Part shown: positions 1 through 7,095 of the stretch, one piece after another | How the letters are laid out: the number at the start of each line of letters is the position of its first letter | How positions within the stretch are numbered: the first letter of the stretch is position 1 | From: a virus | Virus record (IMG/VR): IMGVR_UViG_3300025141_000236 | Location: 1-41,309 of that record | DNA: 41,309 nucleotides | Direction: 5' to 3' (one strand) | Translations under genes and position numbers: made by a program | The notes under the pieces: generated by a model | What the model saw: only the letters and a program-made list of their open reading frames with translations | What the model was told of the DNA's origin: nothing | Databases searched by the model: none

Positions 1-2238
1 AGAGGATGCCTTATCATCCATCTTTGCCATATCAGGATCTAGAACATTAACTCCATCAAATCCACCAAACATGAAGTTTGTAAATTTTGTAAATCGTGAA
101 AATCTATTAAAGTACACTGAAGATGTTAGTGCAAGAAGAGATGCAAATGTCATACGATCCCTACTTGCCAGATTATCTCTAACAGTGTAATTTGAAGGAT
201 TGACGATTCCATTTCTAATGTATGCTGTCTCTAATATGTGATCAGCTGCAGATCCTGTTATCACTGTGTTGGCAGTTATTGAAAGATCTGTTACAAGTGC
301 ATTTGATAGTGCTACCCTTGCCATAGTAAACTTATTATTATTGAATGAATCCGCGCCCGATCCGGTTACCAGTGCATCAAGCTTAGAAATTCCTAAGAAT
401 TTAGAATAATTTCTAAAGAGATCGTTGATCTCGCTAGAGACGTTAGAATTTAGCACTCCGTCTGCCATCTCTGCTTCTCTCGGAACTCTTGTAAATTTTG
501 TTCCCCAGTAAAATCTTCCATCTACATTTTCATCATCTCCAGGCTTTCCAATATAATTGGGAAAAGATGAAGACGCCATAACCTTTCCTCGTGTCACCTT
601 GAATCTAAATGGAACTGGAGGTAGAATTGAGCCTGTAAGAGACGAAGCATCACTTCGAGCTGATCTGTGGGTTGATCCCCCATATGCTCCTGTAACAAAT
701 GTTAGCCTTCTTCCTTCAGAGCTTCCTGCACCGCCCCTGACACCCGTAACAGAGCTATCAGTAAGAGTGTCGCTTGTTTTGATGGATGCAAATCCTCGGA
801 ATCCGAATGGGAGAGAATTTTTAGGAACATTTCCCTGCTCTAGAGAGGGATTCATAACAACTCTTATTCTAGATGACTTGTTGGGATATCTACCCTTTAC
901 CAGAACCTTTCTCTCATCCTCAGATTCAGCATCAAAGTTATAATATGCTTTATAATCTCCTATCTGCTTAGCAATATAGTCATCATCTAGAGGATTAAGT
1001 GTGCATTGAGGATATTGCTCCAATATCTGGGGAGCTGTATCGGTGTCATTAAATGCTCTCACCTCTACCTGGAAGCTTCCGTAAGGATCCATTGGATTAG
1101 AAGATTTTCTAACGTTACTTATGGAAATTTTGAATCTTTGGTTTGCAATCATTCCGTCAGAGATACATTCAAAGTGAAATAAATTGTACTCCTCTTTTCC
1201 ATAAGGCTGTGATATAAATGATGTTGTTCTTGGAGAGGTATATCTCGTATCGAATCTTCCAAATGTATCTGTAAATGATAGTCCAGATATCCCTGAGGAT
1301 ACTGAACTTAATGAAGACCCAGACATTAAAGCAACCGAGCCGGATTGAACTGTTGAGGTACCTGGAACATCTGCCACTACAGCTAGCTCTGTCTCCACAG
1401 GGAAGTGTGCATAAAGAACATGCTGGTCCACCTCAAATCTAGAGGGATCAGTGTTAAGAATTTTTCCAATATAGGTATCGGATACTGGATCGAGAGACGC
1501 TGTGTATATTCTTATTCCTGGAAAATTATCATCATTTGCAAATTCTGCACCTGAGGATGATGATAATACTAGCTTAAACTGACCGACAGCGTTAACTGTG
1601 GCAAGATCGGACTGTGCAGAACCTAGGGTTCCCCAGCTAGCACTTTGCATACAAATTATCTCAAATCTTGATGCAGTAGTTGTAAAAAGCATTCCCCTGA
1701 TCAGATTAATTGTTCCGCCTGTTGCTGCCTCTGTTGCTAGAAGAGGCTCAGGAAGAAAATAGCTATCATTATCAGTGAATACTGGAAATCCGACTCCCTC
1801 TCCGCTTGAAGAAACATAGTGTCTAGCAGCTATAAACTGAACCGCACCATTAAATCTTCCATCAGGATTAGTTGCTCCAACTGACGGAGCTGTTCCAATA
1901 ACCTTAAAACCAGCGCTCTTAACAATGCCTGCTACTCTTGTATTTTCTATGTCAGTTGTGCTCTCATTAGATCCAGCCCCAAGAACTCGGACGTAGGTTA
2001 GTGCTGTTCTATATTTGAAAAACTCCATAACCGCGTATGGTCCAAACATCTTAGGATCAAGAGATCCAAATTTCTTTTCAAAGTCTGCAAATGAACCTAG
2101 GGTTACAGGTACGAAGGCTGGGCCCATCTGTGATGTTCCGGCAACACCAGCTGGAACACCCACGATCTCACTTTCCCTTTGTGAGAGATCAATCTCTCTC
2201 TCAAAAAACCCAGGTGATCTGAATGTCTGTTCGGCCAT
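1..2238 (-). CDS. gp18: Tail sheath protein gp18, partial (3' end beyond left edge)
   Basis: Contractile tail sheath subunit, which polymerises around the tail tube and contracts during injection. The frame is open from the ATG at 2238 to base 1 (746 codons, no stop), so the C-terminus is missing. The N-terminus (MAEQTFRSPGFFEREIDLS, then VPAGVAGTSQMGPAFVPV, FGPYAVMEFFKY and YVRVLGAG) is typical of phage sheath proteins. GGFDGVN near residue 725 (bases 46-66) is the conserved sheath motif that precedes the C-terminal domain. T4 gp18 is about 660 residues; here more than 740 residues precede the missing end, so the middle surface domains are enlarged. A GGGAG ribosome site lies 9 bases before the ATG. 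It follows gp13-gp14-gp15, as expected for a neck/tail module. Confidence 0.93.
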   Translation of the reverse strand, partial: MAEQTFRSPGFFEREIDLSQRESEIVGVPAGVAGTSQMGPAFVPVTLGSFADFEKKFGSLDPKMFGPYAVMEFFKYRTALTYVRVLGAGSNESTTDIENTRVAGIVKSAGFKVIGTAPSVGATNPDGRFNGAVQFIAARHYVSSSGEGVGFPVFTDNDSYFLPEPLLATEAATGGTINLIRGMLFTTTASRFEIICMQSASWGTLGSAQSDLATVNAVGQFKLVLSSSSGAEFANDDNFPGIRIYTASLDPVSDTYIGKILNTDPSRFEVDQHVLYAHFPVETELAVVADVPGTSTVQSGSVALMSGSSLSSVSSGISGLSFTDTFGRFDTRYTSPRTTSFISQPYGKEEYNLFHFECISDGMIANQRFKISISNVRKSSNPMDPYGSFQVEVRAFNDTDTAPQILEQYPQCTLNPLDDDYIAKQIGDYKAYYNFDAESEDERKVLVKGRYPNKSSRIRVVMNPSLEQGNVPKNSLPFGFRGFASIKTSDTLTDSSVTGVRGGAGSSEGRRLTFVTGAYGGSTHRSARSDASSLTGSILPPVPFRFKVTRGKVMASSSFPNYIGKPGDDENVDGRFYWGTKFTRVPREAEMADGVLNSNVSSEINDLFRNYSKFLGISKLDALVTGSGADSFNNNKFTMARVALSNALVTDLSITANTVITGSAADHILETAYIRNGIVNPSNYTVRDNLASRDRMTFASLLALTSSVYFNRFSRFTKFTNFMFGGFDGVNVLDPDMAKMDDKASS

Positions 2239-2299
2239 TTATGAAATCTCCCGTATAACGCTTTACACATATAACTATTTCTTAAATTGACAAAAGTCC

Positions 2300-3511
2300 C
2301 TAATCAGATGCAGTATCTAGTGTAGTTTGTAAGTCGACTGTTATCCTTGAACTTGCAACAGTCTCTCCGGCTCTTTGATTCCTAGTAAGAATTCGAACAT
2401 ATCTTTCTGTTTTTTTGCCTGTAAAGGGATCAACTATTGTCTCTAAAAGCCTCTCATCTCCCTGTCCTCGCATTCCAGGAGCTTCTCCGTGAACATTAAG
2501 ATCTTGGACATCGCTAAGGACAAATTTATTATAATTGACCACGGCATCAGGATTTTCATCTACTACTGATACCTGCGTACTAGTTTGAACATACCCAAAT
2601 TCTATCTGGGGAGCGGAATAAAATTTTCTAAAAGGCGATGGTTGTCCATCATTCCTAGGTGCAAGAAGGTAGGACGGGATTGACATATTGAATGTATATT
2701 TGATAATTCTCTCGTCTGAAGAAAAGTCTGAAAAATTGTCTTCGGTATTAAACGGACCTTTGACATACGCTACATATGTGTGGCCTGTCTTTGACTCTAT
2801 AAGAAAGCCCTCATCCTGACCATCAAATTGAGAAAAGAATATCTCCATTATCTGATTCATTTGTTGCATGTATTGTGTCCAGAATGTTATCTCATAGTTT
2901 AGAGTCATAAACATGGGATACGGAAGAGTTATTATCTCAAAAATATTGTCACCAATGTCATTCCTTAATAAATTACCGCTAGGATCACCCATTAATGACA
3001 GATTTGTTAAATTTCTTCTTGACGCTAGCCGTCCTGCTTTTGAAACACTTCCAGGAAAAATATCCGATCGTGCAAAATTTCCCCTATCTGCTACATTGTG
3101 CTGACTTTTGAGTCTTAATTTATTAACAATCTTTTGATAATCTCTATCTCTGGGATCTAATCTCTTTCTTACGATGTAGTCCTGCTGATCTCGAAAAGAT
3201 ATCGCTGTTCCGTACCCTCCCTGAGAGGGAGAGTGATCTATGCTTGTCCGATGAATAGAAATTATAGGAAGTATGATTGCATTATTTTTATCTCGAATTG
3301 TGTGCTTTCTTCTTGTGAGCGCAAATCTCTCACCTGTAGAAAATACTATAGGCACCTTTTTAGACTGATCCTTTATCTTAACTTGAAAAGCTAATCGATT
3401 ATCAAAGAGATCAAAAAGTGCCCTATCCGTCTCTTCTATTCCCGAAGCGGGAATGTTAAAATCCTCTGGTACTGCTCCCTCATATCCAGAATCTATTTTT
3501 CTAGTAGACAT
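2300..3511 (-). CDS. gp15: Tail sheath stabiliser/terminator gp15-like
   Basis: Probable tail-completion protein that caps the sheath and tube and joins the tail to the neck. I place the start at the ATG at 3511 (403 aa) rather than the in-frame TTG at 3517, because 3511 forms a TAATG overlap with the stop of gp14, the same junction seen at four other gene pairs here. The central stretch YEITFWTQYMQQMNQIMEI (around residue 210) is characteristic of T4-like gp15 proteins. It is followed by a beta-rich region ending in RIIKYTFNMSIPSYLLAP. At 403 aa it is longer than T4 gp15 (272 aa), with extra sequence at both ends. The position between gp14 and gp18 supports the call. Confidence 0.75.
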   Translation of the reverse strand: MSTRKIDSGYEGAVPEDFNIPASGIEETDRALFDLFDNRLAFQVKIKDQSKKVPIVFSTGERFALTRRKHTIRDKNNAIILPIISIHRTSIDHSPSQGGYGTAISFRDQQDYIVRKRLDPRDRDYQKIVNKLRLKSQHNVADRGNFARSDIFPGSVSKAGRLASRRNLTNLSLMGDPSGNLLRNDIGDNIFEIITLPYPMFMTLNYEITFWTQYMQQMNQIMEIFFSQFDGQDEGFLIESKTGHTYVAYVKGPFNTEDNFSDFSSDERIIKYTFNMSIPSYLLAPRNDGQPSPFRKFYSAPQIEFGYVQTSTQVSVVDENPDAVVNYNKFVLSDVQDLNVHGEAPGMRGQGDERLLETIVDPFTGKKTERYVRILTRNQRAGETVASSRITVDLQTTLDTASD

Positions 3512-4179
3512 TAACAATCATCTCCATAAAATGCTGAACCAGCCCCCTCAGGATCTCCCTGGGGAGATATTTCTGCAGGGCCGGATATAGGCTTAGTTAA
3601 AACACCGTCTTTCTGTAGTGCACGAATGTCACCGGTCGGGCCCTCAGCATTCATACGAAATCCTCTTTGCTGAATAAATGTATTTTCAACAGCGTCGGGA
3701 TCGGAATATTTTTCGTCTGTCGGTCCAAATGTAACTGCATGGAACTGTCCCAGTCTTGCTTGTTTTCCTGTTATGGTTACAAATCCCTTATGTTCGACCT
3801 GACCATAAATCGTATTAGAGTCTGGAGCTGTTATTATCTCAAAGAAAACTGATCCGTAGCTAAAGAAGTCTCCCTCGAGAATTACAATTCCCTTGTCTAG
3901 TAAGTCCCTTTCCTGAAGGTATACTTCTATAGTATAATAGTCTTCGCTTCCAAAGAGGTTTGCCCTTACATCCTGGGGTTGATATTTAACCAGGCACCCT
4001 ATTTCAATCGGGTTTTCAAAAACTTTCTCTATAGCCTCTTCATAGACATCGTGAATTCTTGTCTTCACTTCCGATATCGGAAAATAATAGATCTTCTGGC
4101 CCACGACATCCTTGACGACTTCCTTTGCTATGTCGTTTATGAAATTTATCTCTCTGGGAGTTATGAAAAATCGTGCCAT
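3511..4179 (-). CDS. gp14: Neck protein gp14-like
   Basis: Probable head-completion/neck protein that forms part of the connector added after packaging. It has 222 aa (T4 gp14 is 256). The N-terminus FFITPREINFINDIAKEVVKD and the segment YYFPISEVKTRIHDVYEEA are of the gp14 type, followed by a beta-rich core (YYTIEVYLQERDLLDKGI) in which a ligand-like segment sits. The C-terminal 60 residues are Gly/Pro/Asp-rich and look disordered. It starts 3 bases after the gp13 stop and its own stop overlaps the gp15 start by one base, so the three neck genes form a tight translational unit. Confidence 0.72.
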   Translation of the reverse strand: MARFFITPREINFINDIAKEVVKDVVGQKIYYFPISEVKTRIHDVYEEAIEKVFENPIEIGCLVKYQPQDVRANLFGSEDYYTIEVYLQERDLLDKGIVILEGDFFSYGSVFFEIITAPDSNTIYGQVEHKGFVTITGKQARLGQFHAVTFGPTDEKYSDPDAVENTFIQQRGFRMNAEGPTGDIRALQKDGVLTKPISGPAEISPQGDPEGAGSAFYGDDC

Positions 4180-4182
4180 CTT

Positions 4183-5364
4183 TTATCCCATAAAAATCGC
4201 CCAGCCATTTGTCATAGGAACATAACGAAGCTGCTTGTTGACAAATTCTGCCCTATTGGCAGCGGTCTCCATCAGCTTGTCATACGTCATTGTCTCTAGC
4301 ATCTCTCTTAGCTGGGTTTTTAAATTTGTGATATCTTCCCTGCCCTGTGTAACTAGAGCAGTTCCGTTTAGTGTTAGATCAGAGCCTGGTATTGGAACTG
4401 TTCCAAATTTGCTTCTAACTAGTCCCAACAATTCTTTAGATAGGGCAAGTGAAAACTGTCTGACCCATTGTCTACCAATACTGTTGATATTAGTGTATTC
4501 TAAATTTCCAAATGGAATATCTGATAGATTGGACACTCCTCGTATCGTATCATCCTGATAGGAGGGATTAAGCGGGTCCGAGAAAAATTTCACTCGTAAG
4601 AATAATTTTTTGGCATCCTGCTCAGTTGGCATAGGATAAATTCTTATATGAGTTCCAATTATCTTATATGAATAATTTGATCGTCTCACACGGTTGGATA
4701 AATCAAGCTGTCCCGCACGCAAAATATCCTCAAAGACAGGAAGTACATAAAATATTGTCTCAGGTGTAAATGACTCAAAGCTGAACTCATTATTAAGATA
4801 GTTTATAGCTGAAGTTGTATCAAAAAATCTATAAGCTGCCTGAGGGCTGAAGTGGAATACTTCACTTATTTGCAATTTTGTCCTTAAGGGATTTAAACTG
4901 GAAGAAAATATAGAATTGCCTCTTGAATCCTTTAGCTCATTATATATGTCGTAATCCTGCCTGCTAGCAGATAAATTAATAGATCCGGAAATCATATCAT
5001 ATGATCCTCCAGTTCCAGCTTCAGATGCGTAAGGCTCTGCAACCCTTGTTAAAAAGTCTAAATTTTCTCTAGGATACTTATTTTCTGACCCTGACATGAC
5101 CCCTGAGGATCCTGTTATGGGCATTCCTAAAAATTGAACCATTTGAGATTTAGCCTGATACTGATTGAGTATTGCTCCAAATTCTAATGCAGACTCTTCG
5201 AGAGTCGCCCATATTTGTTTTTTTGTTAACTCGACGCTTAATATATCATCACCCATCTTTCTTTTGATAAATGTTACAATATTATCTGCCTCTGTTTGAA
5301 AGTCAGTCTCATTATCAAAAAATCCAAATGGAGTAGGATTTGTCGTATTAGCAAATGATGCCAC
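4183..5364 (-). CDS. gp13: Neck protein gp13-like
   Basis: Probable head-completion neck protein, 393 aa (T4 gp13 is 309). The N-terminal segment TPFGFFDNETDFQTEADNIV, followed by FIKRKMGDDILSVELTKKQI and a Glu-rich helix, matches the opening typical of gp13 in marine T4-like phages. The C-terminus ends in MTYDKLMETAANRAEFVNKQL and a hydrophobic tail. The start is GTG at 5364, supported by GAGGGAG about 7 bases upstream. It heads the neck/sheath group after a 150-base gap, the longest non-coding stretch in the window, so a promoter there is plausible. I separate it from gp14 by size, gene order and the N-terminal motif. Confidence 0.75.
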   Translation of the reverse strand: MASFANTTNPTPFGFFDNETDFQTEADNIVTFIKRKMGDDILSVELTKKQIWATLEESALEFGAILNQYQAKSQMVQFLGMPITGSSGVMSGSENKYPRENLDFLTRVAEPYASEAGTGGSYDMISGSINLSASRQDYDIYNELKDSRGNSIFSSSLNPLRTKLQISEVFHFSPQAAYRFFDTTSAINYLNNEFSFESFTPETIFYVLPVFEDILRAGQLDLSNRVRRSNYSYKIIGTHIRIYPMPTEQDAKKLFLRVKFFSDPLNPSYQDDTIRGVSNLSDIPFGNLEYTNINSIGRQWVRQFSLALSKELLGLVRSKFGTVPIPGSDLTLNGTALVTQGREDITNLKTQLREMLETMTYDKLMETAANRAEFVNKQLRYVPMTNGWAIFMG

Positions 5365-5514
5365 CTGTTTTCTCCCTCACAAAAGTCACAGTTCAATAAT
5401 AAATATGCACCGATGTTATAGTTTCCACATCGAAAAAAATTCAATTAATCCTTTCTATTCGTTGATCATAATGATCTTTTATCACTATCGATCTACAAGG
5501 TCAATTATAGAATT
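5365..5514. other. 150-base intergenic region with two inverted repeats
   Basis: Longest gene-free stretch in the window, between the sulfotransferase stop and the gp13 GTG. It contains CGATGT...ACATCG (5411-5432, 6-bp arms, 10-base loop) and GATCAT-A-ATGATC (5464-5476, 6-bp arms). Neither hairpin is followed by a T-run in the minus direction, so they are not convincing intrinsic terminators. A TATAAT box on the minus strand at about 5503-5508 has no convincing -35 partner. This region probably carries the transcription start for the neck/sheath genes, but I cannot prove it. Confidence 0.4.
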
Positions 5515-6264
5515 TTAACCATTTTCAAATTTATACCCAAATTTTTTTATTATTGGGCTAAATCTCTCTTCAACCAGTTTAATTGTTACTGGATCGTAGT
5601 ACTCTGAGTAATGTGTGCTTAATTTTCTTAAATTTGTCTTAAATCTGGGAACTGAATCAAACTTCACTCCTATCAAGTTACAAATATGCCTACAGTCTTC
5701 TTCTAGGCGTTCATATCTTATGGTGAAATCAATATCATCAGTATAAAATTTTTTAGATGCCCATGATAGCCAGTCCAGTGAAGATATTAATCCGTCTGAA
5801 TCTCCCCATGCAGTATCTGAAAATGATCCCAGGGTAAATAAAAATATTCTAAACTTTCTTATTAGGTCTATCCTACTGTCGTCTTTATTGGGAACTATAT
5901 CCTTTCCTCCCCACGACTTTCCGCTAAAAATACTCCACCACCAGTAGGATACACACATATCCCATGGGTTTCGAACTGCTGATATTTTTGTGTATTCACC
6001 CCAGCTGTCTCCCGTCTTATTATAGAGAATGTCTGGAGATGAATGAGGGTGAAATCTTGATAGCCCGTTTGACTGGTCTATATTATTTCTTGACCTGTAG
6101 GTTTCGAATATGTCACCGGTATCATCCCTGAGGTCTTTGTGAATTCCCGGGCCAGTGAGAAGATCGTCATCATCACACTCTCTGGAAAGCATTGCTTCGA
6201 TGCTAGTTCCAGCTACCTTCATTGGTTTAAAAAATATGAATTCTCTGTGATGACAGATTATCAT
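5515..6264 (-). CDS. Sulfotransferase family protein
   Basis: Predicted PAPS-dependent sulfotransferase of the Sulfotransfer_2/large sulfotransferase superfamily, 249 aa. The 5'-phosphosulfate-binding loop is FKPMKVAGTSIE (residues 12-23), with K13/K16 and the GTS turn. The 3'-phosphate-binding motif is SAVRNPWDMCVSYWW (95-109), with R98, N99, P100 and S106. A C-terminal RYERLEEDCRHICNLIGV segment is also usual in this family. The acceptor is unknown; likely targets would be virion glycans, host surface polysaccharide or a small metabolite. It begins on the base after the stop of the 64-aa gene, so the two are co-transcribed. It sits between capsid and neck genes, where T4 has no such gene, so it looks like an accessory (morphon) insertion. 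The short HFHPHSS-type region (about 70-76) may contribute to the acceptor pocket. Confidence 0.88.
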   Translation of the reverse strand: MIICHHREFIFFKPMKVAGTSIEAMLSRECDDDDLLTGPGIHKDLRDDTGDIFETYRSRNNIDQSNGLSRFHPHSSPDILYNKTGDSWGEYTKISAVRNPWDMCVSYWWWSIFSGKSWGGKDIVPNKDDSRIDLIRKFRIFLFTLGSFSDTAWGDSDGLISSLDWLSWASKKFYTDDIDFTIRYERLEEDCRHICNLIGVKFDSVPRFKTNLRKLSTHYSEYYDPVTIKLVEERFSPIIKKFGYKFENG

Positions 6265-6459
6265 CTATTTCTTTTTCTTTTTATCCTGTGTCTCAACCGG
6301 GCTCTCCTGTTGATCTTGGGCTGGCAGGCCTATAAACACATTGATTGCTGAACATATCTCTCCTGCCTCTTCTAGTGAATAGCAACCCTTTGATTGGGCG
6401 AGTCTTACGCCTCCAATCAATGTATTCAATGCTTTAATTTGAATATCTTCAACTGACAT
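6265..6459 (-). CDS. Small conserved phage protein (64 aa), function unknown
   Basis: Not assignable to a function. The protein is mostly helical: IQIKALNTLIGGVRLAQSKG, then YSLEEAGEICSAINVFIG, ending in a charged tail of five lysines. Its 'vrlAQskG.ysLeEAg.i..ai.vf' pattern resembles small proteins encoded near structural genes in marine myophages. A strong AGGAGA ribosome site precedes the ATG. The stop abuts the ATG of the sulfotransferase, so the two are translationally linked. The Lys tail may bind nucleic acid or act as a flexible end. Confidence 0.7.
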   Translation of the reverse strand: MSVEDIQIKALNTLIGGVRLAQSKGCYSLEEAGEICSAINVFIGLPAQDQQESPVETQDKKKKK

Positions 6460-6485
6460 CTGAAATCTCCTAAGAATGTCTCTTT

Positions 6486-6498
6486 ATCATTATAACAA
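6486..6498 (-). promoter_or_regulatory. Candidate extended -10 promoter ahead of the 64-aa/sulfotransferase pair
   Basis: The minus strand reads TGTTATAAT (6497-6489): a perfect TATAAT with the TGn extension, 30 bases upstream of the 64-aa ATG. No good -35 box lies 17 bases further up (ATAAAC), which is tolerated for extended -10 promoters. It lies downstream of the strong terminator after gp23, where a new start would be needed. The region is AT-rich, so chance matches are possible. Confidence 0.4.
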
Positions 6499-6537
6499 TG
6501 TTATTAATTTCGTTTATTAAAATTTTAATTGAATTCA

Positions 6538-6966
6538 CTATCTATGAAGAATTGGCAGCTGAGCTACAGCATTTGCAGGCCTGATTGCTCCTGACGATCT
6601 TGATAAGACACCCCAGCCATCAGGTGTCCACATGAGAATAACGACTGACCCTATATTTGTCGTAGATATTTTTGAATAAGCTCCGGCTGTTGTAGCAGGT
6701 GTTATATCAACAGTATTGTTGGTGGAGGAAAAAATAACTTTTATCTGTCCCACTGACGAACCATCTGCTAGTGTGACCCGCTCATTGGCGTCGTGGTCAA
6801 GAATTGAGACAGGTATTGTAGTGCTAAGAGCATCACGATCATTGCTCTTAATCTCAGCGCCCAGGGATAGAGATAATATCTTCTCTAGTGAAACAGGTGC
6901 GCCGTGAACCATCAAGGACCAACCCTTTTCACCCCTTTCAATGTCTGCACTGGTCAATATTGGCAT
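6538..6966 (-). CDS. Small beta-rich probable virion protein (142 aa)
   Basis: No firm family assignment. The open frame extends up to 7062, but the first residues of that version are translated from the terminator hairpin. I choose the ATG at 6966 because AAGGGGGG lies about 5 bases upstream. The C-terminal half (VGQIKVIFSSTNNTVDI, then TPATTAGAY and GSVVILMWTPDGWGVLSRSS) has the pattern of a beta-sandwich or fibre-type domain common in virion proteins: GQ.K.i, v.itP, G..v.l.W....W.v. It directly follows the major capsid gene, so a head-decoration or head-fibre role is a reasonable guess. It lies beyond the terminator and needs read-through or its own start near 7007-7012. Confidence 0.6.
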   Translation of the reverse strand: MPILTSADIERGEKGWSLMVHGAPVSLEKILSLSLGAEIKSNDRDALSTTIPVSILDHDANERVTLADGSSVGQIKVIFSSTNNTVDITPATTAGAYSKISTTNIGSVVILMWTPDGWGVLSRSSGAIRPANAVAQLPILHR

Positions 6967-7004
6967 AGAACCCCCCTTAGCCCAAGTCATGGTGGGCAAT
7001 ATCA

Positions 7005-7014
7005 TTATTATAGC
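7005..7014 (-). promoter_or_regulatory. Candidate TATAAT promoter element after the gp23 terminator
   Basis: The minus strand reads CTATAATAATG, with TATAAT at 7012-7007, 26 bases beyond the end of the T-run of the gp23 terminator and about 40 bases before the chosen ATG at 6966. No acceptable -35 hexamer is present, so it could instead be a phage late (TATAAATA-like) element. Weak evidence from position and one box. Confidence 0.3.
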
Positions 7015-7037
7015 ATTATGAGTGATTTCGTTTAGGT

Positions 7038-7070
7038 AAAAAAAATGCGGCGGCTTTTTCAAGCCGCCGC
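7038..7070 (-). terminator. Intrinsic terminator downstream of major capsid gene
   Basis: On the minus strand a perfect 10-bp GC-rich stem (GCGGCGGCTT / AAGCCGCCGC, 7070-7061 and 7056-7047) closes a GAAA tetraloop. It is followed by one A and then eight T residues (7045-7038). It begins 26 bases after the gp23 stop codon. This is a textbook rho-independent terminator, the only convincing one in the window. Confidence 0.95.
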
Positions 7071-7095
7071 AAATAGACCTTAAAGCCTATATTTC

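Noticed and set aside
557-943. Plus-strand open frame of 128 codons
   Set aside because: It lies antisense within the clearly recognisable gp18 sheath gene, shows no family motif and is a composition shadow.
5411-5439. Inverted repeat next to a run of A/T as a terminator
   Set aside because: The homopolymer is on the wrong side for minus-strand transcription (T-run precedes the hairpin), and no plus-strand gene exists to terminate.
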